Counted from the first letter of the stretch, positions 7,431 through 15,575 are shown. The stretch is 23,097 nt of DNA from Fidelibacterota bacterium (GCA_022563775.1 JADFMS010000021.1:1-23097); one strand, 5' to 3'. Translations and numbers: made by a program. Notes: a model not told the origin generated them from the letters alone.

Positions 7431-8848
7431 TGGGAAGTCTAACTGATATTCTTAATATTGCCAGGTCCGCCTTAGCTGCAAATCAGCAAGCGATGCAAGT
7501 ATTGGGTCACAATATTGCCAATGCCGGAACGAGGGGGTATTCGGCACAGAAGGTAAATTTCACTTCTAATAGTCCGCTGAGAACTTCCCAGGGAATATTC
7601 GGCAGAGGAGTAAATTCTCAGAGTATAATAAGAGCAGAGGATAAATTTTTAACTCAGAGAATTCTATTCGAGAGCCAGTCTTTGGGTAAATGGACGGCAA
7701 TCAAGAGAGCGGTAAGTGAAATTGAACTGAGTTTTTCCGATCCCGGCGAAAACGATCTCAGTGCGGCGATCACGAATTTTTTCAATGCTTTGGAAGAACT
7801 TTCAATTAACCCGGAAAACATAGCTTCAAGAACAAATCTCGTTCAGAGAGCGGAGTTCATGGTATCAAAATTCAATTCCATAGCAGAATTACTGGTCACC
7901 TCCCAGATCAACATCGACCGGGAAATTCGATCGGTTGCTCGACAGGTAAATGATCTCAGCGCGGGTATAGCAAATATAAACGAGCTGATCACAATATCTG
8001 AAGCAAGCGGAGATATGTCGAACGATCTCAGGGATAAACGGGACGTTATGTTAGCCGATTTAGCGGATCTGGTAAGCATTCGGGTAACGGAAAAAGAGAG
8101 TGGAGGAGTCATAGTCAGCCTCGATGGTAATCTGATAGTTGACGGCAACATAAAAAGAGAATTGGTTTTGACCCAAAAGGCATCCGGCGACAGGTCGATA
8201 ACGAATATTACCGTAAAAGGAAGCTCCAATACTATAAAGTTTGAAGGGGGACGATTGGGAGGACTTCTTGAAGCACGGGACGATTATGTAGGGAGCTATC
8301 GCAGCAAGCTCGACTTGATGGCTAAAGACCTTTCAAACAAGGTCAACGAGATACACTCGAAGGGGTTTGACCTGGATGGAAATACCGGGATTAATTTTTT
8401 CAAATCCAACATAGAGTCGGCCAGGGATATGGCTCTCAGCAGCGATGTAAAGTCTGATGTCAGAAAAATCGCAGCTGCGGGAGGGTATGACTCGAACTCT
8501 GATGGAAATATAGACTTATCGAACGGACCCGGAGACAATTCAGTTATTAGATCTATCGCGGGATTAAGAAACAGCGTAATCGATTCAAAAGGGAAAAGCA
8601 CTATATATGATTACTACGGGGATCTCCTGGGAGCGCTGGCATTCGATTCGAAACGTGCCGAAGATATGCAAGACATACAAAAAGCGTTGCTGAACCAGCT
8701 GATCAATATGAAAGAATCTAAGGTCGGTGTATCCCTGGATGAAGAGCTGGCGAAGATGATAATCTATCAAAATAACTATATCGCTGCAACCAGAATTATA
8801 AGCACCATAGAGAAAATGCTTAAAAGTGTGTTGGAGATGGCGGGGTGA
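7430..8848 (+). CDS. flgK: Flagellar hook-associated protein 1, FlgK
   Basis: First hook-filament junction protein, exported by the flagellar type III apparatus with help from FlgN. N-terminal signature: LNIARSALAANQQAMQVLG, then HNIANAGTRGYSAQ. The D0/D1 segment FFNALEELSINPENIASR and VNDLSAGIANINELI, LRDKRDVMLADLADLV are characteristic FlgK motifs. The C terminus has VSLDEELAKMIIYQNNYIAATRIIS, the standard rod/hook-type ending. 472 residues is short compared with E. coli (547) because the variable middle domain is small. The GTGA overlap couples it to fliW. Confidence 0.95.
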   Translation: MGSLTDILNIARSALAANQQAMQVLGHNIANAGTRGYSAQKVNFTSNSPLRTSQGIFGRGVNSQSIIRAEDKFLTQRILFESQSLGKWTAIKRAVSEIELSFSDPGENDLSAAITNFFNALEELSINPENIASRTNLVQRAEFMVSKFNSIAELLVTSQINIDREIRSVARQVNDLSAGIANINELITISEASGDMSNDLRDKRDVMLADLADLVSIRVTEKESGGVIVSLDGNLIVDGNIKRELVLTQKASGDRSITNITVKGSSNTIKFEGGRLGGLLEARDDYVGSYRSKLDLMAKDLSNKVNEIHSKGFDLDGNTGINFFKSNIESARDMALSSDVKSDVRKIAAAGGYDSNSDGNIDLSNGPGDNSVIRSIAGLRNSVIDSKGKSTIYDYYGDLLGALAFDSKRAEDMQDIQKALLNQLINMKESKVGVSLDEELAKMIIYQNNYIAATRIISTIEKMLKSVLEMAG

Positions 8849-9285
8849 ACGTCATATCGAATCATCTCGGACAGTTAACTTTTGAAGAAGATCAGGTTAT
8901 CCGGTTCGAGAATGGACTGTTAGGGTTTGAACAGCTAACCCAGTTCCTGTTGATGGATTTTAAAGAGATGTCTCCCTTCCAGTGGTTAATTTCCATAGAA
9001 GAGCCCATGATAGCTTTTGCATTACTGGACCCCTCATACGTTGTTCCTTCCTATACGATTAAGATGAGCAAAGAAAGCACCGATGAACGGCTTCTAATTC
9101 ATCCTGAGAGTAATAAAGTTTACAGCATCGTCAACTTCGCGGATCGGATACCTACTATAAACCTTCGTGGGCCTATCGTTATCAATGAAAGAGAGAGGTA
9201 CGGTGTTCAGCTGGTTTTGAATGATGAAAAATACTCTTTCAAGCATCGGATAGATGCTGTCTCGGTCGATATGGAAAATGTTTGA
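8845..9285 (+). CDS. fliW: Flagellar assembly factor FliW (CsrA antagonist)
   Basis: FliW is known in Bacillus and Campylobacter to bind either flagellin or CsrA, so that CsrA is freed to repress flagellin translation when flagellin accumulates. The 146-residue protein fits: ITFEDQVIRFENGLLGFE-like opening (LTFEEDQVIRFENGLLGFE), FLLMDF, PFQWLISIEEPMIAFALLDP, then NLRGPIVINERERYGVQLVL near the end. Starts with GTG overlapping the flgK stop by four bases; its own stop overlaps csrA by one base. A fliW-csrA pair is typical, but insertion between flgK and flgL instead of after flgL is less usual. Confidence 0.95.
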   Translation: MNVISNHLGQLTFEEDQVIRFENGLLGFEQLTQFLLMDFKEMSPFQWLISIEEPMIAFALLDPSYVVPSYTIKMSKESTDERLLIHPESNKVYSIVNFADRIPTINLRGPIVINERERYGVQLVLNDEKYSFKHRIDAVSVDMENV

Positions 9286-9554
9286 TGCTCGTACTGACAA
9301 GAAAACTCGGAGAAGGGATAGTGTTCGGGCACGAGGTAACCTTAAAAATTCTCGAGATACACAAGAATCAAATCAAACTCGGTATTGAAGCGCCACAGGA
9401 CGTAAGGATATACAGAGATGAAGTTTACAGGCAGATAAAAGAAGAGAATCTGAAAGCATCGATGGCTCAGAAATCAGACATAGAATCAGTCGTGGACAAT
9501 TTAAATCAATTGCTGGGAAAGAATTTATCTGCAGAAGTGGACGGTACCGGATAA
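9285..9554 (+). CDS. csrA: Carbon storage regulator CsrA (RsmA)
   Basis: RNA-binding translational regulator that recognises GGA motifs, often over ribosome-binding sites. The canonical start MLVLTRK requires ATG at 9285; the frame could be opened one codon earlier at TTG 9282, but that would give MMLVL, so the ATG sharing a base with the fliW stop (TGATG) is preferred. Strand residues L4 and R6 and the critical R44 (in RIYRDEVYRQI) are conserved, and N55 aligns with the B. subtilis residue linked to FliW binding. The C terminus extends to 89 residues, against about 61-75 usually; the extra tail is charged and helical. It directly follows its antagonist fliW. Confidence 0.96.
   Translation: MLVLTRKLGEGIVFGHEVTLKILEIHKNQIKLGIEAPQDVRIYRDEVYRQIKEENLKASMAQKSDIESVVDNLNQLLGKNLSAEVDGTG
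9539..9551 (+). promoter_or_regulatory. Twin GGA around a palindrome at the flgL ribosome-binding site
   Basis: Two GGA triplets flank CGGTACCG, a perfect 8-base palindrome; the second GGA (9549-9551) is the only Shine-Dalgarno candidate for flgL, five bases before its ATG. Paired GGA motifs near a start are the typical target arrangement of CsrA, encoded immediately upstream, but the palindrome itself cannot form a stable short hairpin. Tentative. Confidence 0.25.
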
Positions 9555-9555
9555 A

Positions 9556-10437
9556 ATGAAAGTAACTAATATAAGTCTGGCAAATATGATCTCAGAACAG
9601 CTGACAAATACCTTCGCTGATCTTGCTGAGCTACAGAGTAAAATTGCCACAGGCAGAAGAATTTTGAAGCCGTCCGATGATCCTGTAGGTACTACGAAAA
9701 CTATGCGAATAGCGTCCGATTTATCTGAATTCGACGCTTATAAATCTAATATGATCTATTCACGCAGTTATGTACGGACGACTTTAACAGCGCTCGATCA
9801 GCTGCTAAACGTAATTTCGCGGGCACAAGAGATAGCAATTCAGCAGCGCGGCGCCTCAGCGAGTATTCAGACGAGGTTGTCCGCGGCGGTGGAAGTTCAG
9901 AACGCATTTGAAGAAATATTGGTGCTCGCAAATACCAAACTTGGAGGCAAATATATATTCGGCGGGCACGATTCTCTCAACTCGCCCTTTCAATCTGATG
10001 GTACTTATATAGCTGACAGCGGTGAGTTTAGAGTGAATATAGGTCCCAGCGCCGACATGAAGATAAACTTATCCGGTAATGAGATATTTACAACGGGAAA
10101 TGGCGGTGCGGATATATTCGGCGCGATAAAAGAGCTGAAGGACGCCCTCTCTGCTAATGATCCGTCTGGCATAGGAGATTCGATAGACAGTATCATAACG
10201 GCTTTTGACCTTGTGAACGTCAAGATATCGGAAACCGGCGCGAAACTAAATAGGCTGCAAAACTCACAACTATCTACGGAAAAGAGATCTTTCGATCTTC
10301 AGTTAGTACTTTCGGACACACTCGATCTTGATCTTGCGAGTGCGATCATCGAGATGAGCGCAAAGCAGAACATAATGAATGCAGCATTAGCAACCGCAGG
10401 TAGGATACTTAACCTCAGTTTAGTGAATTACCTGTAA
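9556..10437 (+). CDS. flgL: Flagellar hook-associated protein 3, FlgL
   Basis: Second hook-filament junction protein; a flagellin homologue that caps the FlgK ring and templates the filament. The N terminus shows the flagellin-like D0/D1 helix: LAELQSKIATGRRILKPSDDPVGTTK (split: residues about 24-49), followed by SRAQEIAIQQRGASAS and KLGGKYIFGG, both very characteristic of FlgL. The C terminus ends ASAIIEMSAKQNIMNAALATAGRILNLSLVNYL, as in flagellins. 293 residues, slightly under the E. coli length of 317. One base after csrA. The next gene (glycan block) begins 30 bases after its stop. Confidence 0.93.
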   Translation: MKVTNISLANMISEQLTNTFADLAELQSKIATGRRILKPSDDPVGTTKTMRIASDLSEFDAYKSNMIYSRSYVRTTLTALDQLLNVISRAQEIAIQQRGASASIQTRLSAAVEVQNAFEEILVLANTKLGGKYIFGGHDSLNSPFQSDGTYIADSGEFRVNIGPSADMKINLSGNEIFTTGNGGADIFGAIKELKDALSANDPSGIGDSIDSIITAFDLVNVKISETGAKLNRLQNSQLSTEKRSFDLQLVLSDTLDLDLASAIIEMSAKQNIMNAALATAGRILNLSLVNYL

Positions 10438-10440
10438 ACC

Positions 10441-10457
10441 CCGCTGGAATGCGGAGG
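10441..10457 (+). promoter_or_regulatory. Hairpin with GGA in the loop overlapping a ribosome-binding site (possible CsrA site)
   Basis: CCGC-TGGAAT-GCGG forms a 4-base-pair hairpin (10441-10444 with 10451-10454) whose six-base loop contains GGA. The 3' arm runs into GGAGG (10453-10457), the Shine-Dalgarno for the TTG start at 10468. GGA in a hairpin loop plus a second GGA at the Shine-Dalgarno is how known CsrA-repressed leaders are built, and csrA lies 1 kb upstream in the same operon. Regulation is inference; the short stem is the weak point. Confidence 0.35.
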
Positions 10458-10467
10458 CAGAAGAGCC

Positions 10468-12399
10468 TTGAAGCGAAAATCAGGAAGATTAAGCACGCTT
10501 AAAAGAGAAAAATCACAAGTCTCACCCGCAATGACAAAATCACTGAGACTTGGGCTGAACGCCTTCGAAAACGGTGATTTTTCGGCAGCCGTTGAGCATT
10601 TGTCCGATGCGGCAGCATTACATCCCACAAACTCAGATATTCTCTCCGCACTCGGGCATTCGTACCTCAAAATCGGAAATTATGAAGACAGCGCAGCCGT
10701 TTTTTCCGAAATCGTAGAGCTGGAACCTGATAATCAGAGCGCTTATAAGACATTATCAACGGCATTATGTCAGATAGGAGACTTGTACGGAGCTGAAAAA
10801 TATTTACAGAAATCTCTCGATCTGAATCCCTCAGACGCTGAAGCGCTTAACGATATGGGTGTGTTATGGCACTTGAGAGGAAACCCGGAACTCGCAAAGA
10901 CTTATTTTGAAAAGTCATTGAAGGAAGACAGGGAGAATATCGATGCAGAGAACAATATCGGCCTGGTTTATGTCGAATTGGAAAATTACAGCAAGGCGGA
11001 AGAAATATTTTCTGACTTAAGAGATCGTTTTCCGGATGATACACAGATAAGAAAACAATTGACCGGATGTTTTCTCTTAAACGATAAAACGTCAAAGGCA
11101 TATGCTGAACTCAACTGGTTAAAAGAATCGGGATTCGAAGACGCTGAGACAAGATATTTTTCAGGAAAAGCCTATTACAGCAGCGGAGAACTCGAGAAAG
11201 CCGAAGATGCCTTCAGATCATCGCTTGAATTGGACCCGGAAAATATTCTGACAAAAGAAAGTCTTGCGACAACGCTGTTGAGGATAGGAAAAGACTCTGA
11301 AGCGCTTGAAATGTGGGAATCGATGTTGAGTTTACCGGAAAAAGCAAAAAACATAAAATCCTACGTTACTCCCCGACTCACAGACTGGGATAAGATAGGC
11401 AAGTTCAACGTAACTCTTCCTCCTAATAAATCTAAAGGAAACGGTTCCAGTGTCGGGTCGGCGGAGATATCTATCGTAATTCCGGTGTTAGAGGAAGAAG
11501 GGAATATCGTTGATCTTACTCATGAGCTGCAAGAAGTCATGGATAAGGTGGGTGGAAGATACGAGATCATATACATAGATGACGGCAGTAAGGACAGGAC
11601 ATTCGAGTTCTTAAAACGACTAAGAAACGAAGACAAGAGAATAAAGATTTTGAGGTTCAGGAAAAACTACGGACAGACAGCGGCATTAGCTGCGGGTTTC
11701 AACTTTGCTGTAGGCGACGTTGTCGTAACGCTTGACGGCGATCTACAGAACGATCCGGCGGACATACCGAAGCTGATTGAAAAGCTCGCAGAGGGTTACG
11801 ATATGGTGAGCGGATGGAGAGTAAAAAGGAAGGACAACCTGATAACAAGAAGGCTGCCCTCTTTGTTCGCTAATAAGATCATCGGAAAAATCACAGGTAC
11901 CGAACTGCATGACTACGGATGCGCGTTGAAGGCTTATAAAAAAGGGGTAATAAAGAACATAAGGCTTTACGGCGAGATGCATCGGTTTATTCCGGCAGTG
12001 GTCAGCTGGCTGGGTGCGGAAATCGCTGAAATACCCGTCAACCACAGACCAAGAGTCAAAGGGAATTCAAAATATGACCTGACCCGTACCTGGAGGGTTA
12101 TACTTGATCTGATCAACGTGAAATTCCTTCTGAGTTATCTCACCCGGCCCTTGCAATATTTCGGCAAATTAGGTCTCATTTTCATTGGTTTGCCGGTGGT
12201 AGCGGGAATCGGAATGCTGGGTGCCAGAGTATTATTCGGCATAGCATTCTCTTCAGGTATAATGTTTTCTACAGCTCTGTTAATGGTGCTAATGGGGATT
12301 CAATTTATCACTATCGGCCTTATAGCTGAAATAATAATACGTACGTATCACGAATCTCAGGAAAAACCAATCTATGCGATGAAGGAGGTTTTGGACTGA
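10468..12399 (+). CDS. TPR-GtrB-like polyprenyl-phosphate glycosyltransferase fusion
   Basis: Two-part protein of 643 residues. Residues about 25-290 hold seven or so TPR-like helix pairs (for example ALGHSYLKIGNYEDSAAVF, NNIGLVYVELENYSKAEEI, GKAYYSSGELEKAEDAF). Residues 333-560 are a GT2 catalytic domain of the DPM1/ArnC/GtrB type: SIVIPVLEEEGNI, IDDGSKDRT (DD at 371-372), TLDGDLQNDP (DxD at 423-425) and the family motif GCALKAY (484-490). Two transmembrane helices follow (about 566-590, 599-623). Such enzymes load a sugar onto polyprenyl phosphate at the inner membrane. A TPR N terminus is not typical for GtrB-like enzymes. TTG start chosen from GGAGG ten bases upstream; ATG at codon 22 is an alternative. 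Confidence 0.88.
   Translation: MKRKSGRLSTLKREKSQVSPAMTKSLRLGLNAFENGDFSAAVEHLSDAAALHPTNSDILSALGHSYLKIGNYEDSAAVFSEIVELEPDNQSAYKTLSTALCQIGDLYGAEKYLQKSLDLNPSDAEALNDMGVLWHLRGNPELAKTYFEKSLKEDRENIDAENNIGLVYVELENYSKAEEIFSDLRDRFPDDTQIRKQLTGCFLLNDKTSKAYAELNWLKESGFEDAETRYFSGKAYYSSGELEKAEDAFRSSLELDPENILTKESLATTLLRIGKDSEALEMWESMLSLPEKAKNIKSYVTPRLTDWDKIGKFNVTLPPNKSKGNGSSVGSAEISIVIPVLEEEGNIVDLTHELQEVMDKVGGRYEIIYIDDGSKDRTFEFLKRLRNEDKRIKILRFRKNYGQTAALAAGFNFAVGDVVVTLDGDLQNDPADIPKLIEKLAEGYDMVSGWRVKRKDNLITRRLPSLFANKIIGKITGTELHDYGCALKAYKKGVIKNIRLYGEMHRFIPAVVSWLGAEIAEIPVNHRPRVKGNSKYDLTRTWRVILDLINVKFLLSYLTRPLQYFGKLGLIFIGLPVVAGIGMLGARVLFGIAFSSGIMFSTALLMVLMGIQFITIGLIAEIIIRTYHESQEKPIYAMKEVLD
12382..12389 (+). promoter_or_regulatory. 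Full-consensus Shine-Dalgarno for the GT4 gene
   Basis: AAGGAGGT lies inside the end of the upstream gene, nine bases before the ATG at 12399. It is the strongest ribosome-binding site in the window and, with the one-base stop/start overlap, predicts efficient coupled translation of the glycosyltransferase. Confidence 0.6.
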
Positions 12400-13535
12400 T
12401 GCGGACCATCCTGATGTTGAACTGCGAATTTCCTCCGATCGGCGGGGGAGCGGCTAATATGAACTGGTACTTCCTCAAAGAGGCGGCTAAACATCAGGAC
12501 TTAGAAATAGACTTAATCACCTCAGGGGTTAACCACTCGATAGTAAACCATGATTTCGGCAGTAATATCAGAGTCTGGAAGGTGAATATCTGGAAAAAAC
12601 ATCTTCACCACTGGTCTTTCAGGGAGATGCTCACCTATCTGATCCGCGGTTATTTCCTTGCGAGAAAATTAGTCGCACAGAGGCATTATGATCTGATTCA
12701 TGCTGTTTTCGGATTCCCTTCCGGACTGATAGCCTATCTGCTGCGGAATAAGGTACCTTACGTGGTCTCGATGCGCGGATCGGACGTACCGGGGTTCAAC
12801 AGAAGATTCTCGCTTGGATATAAGTTTGTTACCCCGTTGATAAAGCGCATATGGGATTCCGCGGCTGCATTGACAGCGAATTCAGAAGGATTGAAAGAAC
12901 TTGCACTCGCCTCGAAACCGGAAATAGATATCAGCGTGATACCGAACGGAGTGGATGTCGATGAATTCTCACCTAATGTGTCCGAAGCGGGACACGGACA
13001 TAAGGTGTTAACAGTGGCGAGATTGATAGAGCGGAAAGGTATTAGATATCTAATAGAGGCTCATTCAAAAGTCAAAGTGCATATTCCTGAATTATCGCTC
13101 ACCATTGTGGGTACGGGCGATATGCAAACTGAACTCGAGAGATTTGCCGCGAGTAAAAACGTTTCTGATTCAGTCGTATTTCTTGGTGAGATACCGCATA
13201 ATGAACTTCCGGCAATCTATTCTTCACACGACTTATTTGTTTTGCCTTCATTCAACGAAGGGATGTCTAACGCGGTATTGGAAGCTATGGCTTCAGGATT
13301 ACCAATTATATCCACCTCCACAGGCGGCACGAGAGAACTCCTTGACGGCAATGTTGTTTTCATTGAGAGCGGTTCATCAGAATCGATTATTGATGCACTC
13401 ACGATTCTCGTAAAAGATCGAAATCGGAGGCAAATCATGGGAGATTTGTCTGTGGAGCGGGCAAAGACTTTTTCGTGGAGAAATACGACCCGGGAATATA
13501 TCAAATTATACGACAAGGTGTCATCGGTGAACTAA
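12399..13535 (+). CDS. GT4-family glycosyltransferase
   Basis: Cytoplasmic GT-B-fold glycosyltransferase (378 residues), retaining, using a nucleotide sugar. N-terminal acceptor domain opens MRTILMLNCEFPPIGGGAANMN, with the glycine-rich loop typical of GT4. C-terminal donor domain: NGVDVDEFSP, VARLIERKGIRYLIEA, LTIVGTGDM, and the EX7E pair E287/E295 in SFNEGMSNAVLEAMASG, followed by STSTGGTREL. Overlaps the upstream TPR-GT2 gene by one base (TGATG) and ends one base before asnB. Likely adds a sugar in the same glycan pathway; donor and acceptor cannot be read from sequence. Confidence 0.92.
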   Translation: MRTILMLNCEFPPIGGGAANMNWYFLKEAAKHQDLEIDLITSGVNHSIVNHDFGSNIRVWKVNIWKKHLHHWSFREMLTYLIRGYFLARKLVAQRHYDLIHAVFGFPSGLIAYLLRNKVPYVVSMRGSDVPGFNRRFSLGYKFVTPLIKRIWDSAAALTANSEGLKELALASKPEIDISVIPNGVDVDEFSPNVSEAGHGHKVLTVARLIERKGIRYLIEAHSKVKVHIPELSLTIVGTGDMQTELERFAASKNVSDSVVFLGEIPHNELPAIYSSHDLFVLPSFNEGMSNAVLEAMASGLPIISTSTGGTRELLDGNVVFIESGSSESIIDALTILVKDRNRRQIMGDLSVERAKTFSWRNTTREYIKLYDKVSSVN

Positions 13536-13536
13536 A

Positions 13537-15441
13537 ATGTGTGGTATATGCGGAATAGTCGGCGAAGAAAGTCTCGAACGAGGCAGCGAAATGAGAGATA
13601 CTCTTATTCACAGAGGTCCCGATGGAGCTGGGGAATATCGGTCTCATAATGTCTATCTCGGTCATAGGCGTCTGGCGATAGTCGATCTCGAAACAGGCGG
13701 GCAGCCGATATCAAATGAGGACGGGTCTGTCGTTCTGTCATATAACGGAGAGATTTACAATCATGACGATTTGAGAAGAGAGCTCAAAAGTAAGGGGCAC
13801 ATCTTCAAAACGAGAAGCGATGGTGAGGTGATTATCCATCAATATGAGGAGATAGGAGAAAGAGCGATCAGTACTCTCAGCGGTATGTTTGCGATTTCGC
13901 TCTGGGATAAAAGAAAAGAATTACTACTATTGGCGCGGGACAGATTGGGCATAAAGCCGCTATATTACTCAAAGGTCGATGGCAGTCTGATTTTTGCTTC
14001 TGAGATAAAGGCGATTCTGAGTCATCTAAATCATACCCCGCCGATAGACTGGGAAGCGTTTGAGTCGCTGCTGACACTCAGGTACATTCCTTCGCCGCAA
14101 ACAATGTTCAGGGGGATCTACAAACTTCCTCCGGCTCAGATTCTGAAATATCATAAAGGAATTTCAAAAATCAGCACTTATTGGGAACCCTCCACATCAC
14201 CAATGGACGGGATTAAGGAAGAGGAAATATTAGAAGAGATATTGCATAGGTTCGAAGACTCCGTCAAGAGTAGACTGATGGCTGACGTCGAGGTCGGAGT
14301 CTATCTTTCAGGTGGGATTGATTCGGCTTCTATTCTCGCTTCAATGACGAATCACTTAGGGGAAGGCATCCATTCTTTCTCCGCCGGATTTAGCGAAGCC
14401 GAATATGACGAAAGCTCCTATGCAAAGAGCTCCGCGGAACATTTTTCCGCATTGCATCACCCGGTGTTAGGTACCGCCGCAACTCCTGCGATACTCCAGA
14501 AGATAATGTGGCACCTTGAAGAGCCACTGGGTGATGCCACTGTTATTCCAACGTACCAATTAGCTAAGGAAACTTCAGGGTTTTTAAAAGTCGTGCTTAG
14601 CGGAGAGGGTGCGGATGAACTTTTTTTCGGATACCCGAAATACAATTTTTTGCGCCATGCTGAGAATTTCAGAGGAGGGCTGCTGGCATATTCTTTCAAA
14701 TCACTGGGGCGGTTTTTTAATGGTGATGAAAGATTCAAAAGATTGACAAATTATTTTTCGGTTTCTGACAGCGCAGCCCGGGCGTATCTAAATCTTATAT
14801 CGGTATTTCCGGATAACGAGAAACAGGAGCTGTTGACTCCTAATGTTTACAAAAAGATATCGGGTGTTCCTTCTACTCTTGAAAAACTTGATGAGTTTCT
14901 CAATCATGACAAGGGAGAAGACATTCTGATTTCAATCGGTAAATGGGACATGAAGAATTGGCTTCCCGATGATTTGCTCCTCAAAAACGATAAGATGAAC
15001 ATGGCTCATGGAGTCGAAGCAAGGCTCCCATTCCTGGACCATCGATTGGTAGAATACGTTCTGAGCATTCCTAATAAGATCAGGCTAAAGGAAAGCAGAA
15101 ATAAAAAAATACTACGCCGGGCAATGGCAAGTATCCTGCCTAAAGAGATCATCAATCGGAAGAAGAGAGGATTCACCGTACCGGTTCACAAACTGTACGA
15201 ATCTGAAAAAGACTATTTTAACGGCTACCTGTTCGAACGAAACCGGCTCGAAGATCAAGGATTATTTAACACACGATACGTCGAGAAATTATTGTCCTCG
15301 GATCTATCGAATTTAATCTTTCGGCGGCAGTTCTGGACCCTTACATCATTTCAAATATGGTGGGATGTATTCGTTGAGGGCAACACCAAAACTGATGCCG
15401 GCGAGACGTACGAGGATGTTTCCGAACTGGTCGCCGTATAA
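13537..15441 (+). CDS. asnB: AsnB-type glutamine-dependent asparagine synthetase/amidotransferase
   Basis: Class II amidotransferase: an N-terminal glutaminase releases ammonia and a C-terminal ATP-pyrophosphatase domain amidates a carboxylate (classically aspartate). Nucleophile C2 follows the start Met (MCGICGIVG), HRGPDG is at 25-30 and NGEIYNH at 70-76; the PP-loop SGGIDS is at 258-263. The end has DLLLKNDKMNMAHGVEARLPFLDHRLVEY (within residues about 480-510), as in bacterial AsnB. 634 residues, family-typical. Lying inside a glycosyltransferase block, it could amidate a sugar acid or other glycan precursor rather than make asparagine (as with WbpS/LfnA-type enzymes in O-antigen loci); both readings remain open. 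Confidence 0.9.
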   Translation: MCGICGIVGEESLERGSEMRDTLIHRGPDGAGEYRSHNVYLGHRRLAIVDLETGGQPISNEDGSVVLSYNGEIYNHDDLRRELKSKGHIFKTRSDGEVIIHQYEEIGERAISTLSGMFAISLWDKRKELLLLARDRLGIKPLYYSKVDGSLIFASEIKAILSHLNHTPPIDWEAFESLLTLRYIPSPQTMFRGIYKLPPAQILKYHKGISKISTYWEPSTSPMDGIKEEEILEEILHRFEDSVKSRLMADVEVGVYLSGGIDSASILASMTNHLGEGIHSFSAGFSEAEYDESSYAKSSAEHFSALHHPVLGTAATPAILQKIMWHLEEPLGDATVIPTYQLAKETSGFLKVVLSGEGADELFFGYPKYNFLRHAENFRGGLLAYSFKSLGRFFNGDERFKRLTNYFSVSDSAARAYLNLISVFPDNEKQELLTPNVYKKISGVPSTLEKLDEFLNHDKGEDILISIGKWDMKNWLPDDLLLKNDKMNMAHGVEARLPFLDHRLVEYVLSIPNKIRLKESRNKKILRRAMASILPKEIINRKKRGFTVPVHKLYESEKDYFNGYLFERNRLEDQGLFNTRYVEKLLSSDLSNLIFRRQFWTLTSFQIWWDVFVEGNTKTDAGETYEDVSELVAV

Positions 15442-15467
15442 AATGATTAGAACCTGAGGAAGAGGTA

Positions 15468-15575
15468 TTGCACGAAATATTCAGAAAGAAGCAGTTAACT
15501 AGGAAGAGACAATTGACCTTCTTCACCAGCTGCGGGTGCTCCGGCACGCGGAATAATACGGAAGTAAGACATTGA
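15468..15575 (+). CDS. Possible small protein (35 residues), unknown
   Basis: A short frame opening at TTG 15468 just after a good AGGAAGAGG (15457-15465) and closing with TGA that overlaps the next gene's TTG (15572). It encodes a basic N-terminal half (KKQLTRKRQ) followed by FFTSCGCSGTRNN, with two cysteines in CGC. No family is recognised. It may be a real leader peptide coupling translation to the downstream glycosyltransferase, or chance in an otherwise gene-free 130-base gap. Confidence 0.22.
   Translation: MHEIFRKKQLTRKRQLTFFTSCGCSGTRNNTEVRH
15536..15547 (+). other. UNCG-tetraloop hairpin in the asnB-GT2 gap
   Basis: GTGC-TCCG-GCAC is a 4-base-pair stem with a C(UCCG)G loop, an UNCG-family tetraloop known for unusual stability, with two further pairs beyond a G-G mismatch. 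It lies 12 bases before the GGAAG ribosome-binding site of the following gene. There is no downstream T-run, so it does not look like an intrinsic terminator; a processing or attenuation element is possible. This is the longest break in the whole glycan block. Confidence 0.3.

Noticed and set aside
8637..8652. TGGCATTCGATTCGAA, sigma-54-like sequence in flgK
   Set aside because: The -12 element lacks GC and it is inside a coding region.
9282..9284. TTG start for csrA
   Set aside because: Would add a second Met before the canonical MLVLTRK; ATG 9285 is the family start.
14684..14699. TGGCATATTCTTTCAA, sigma-54-like sequence in asnB
   Set aside because: TTTCA replaces TTGCA at -12; chance match within the gene.
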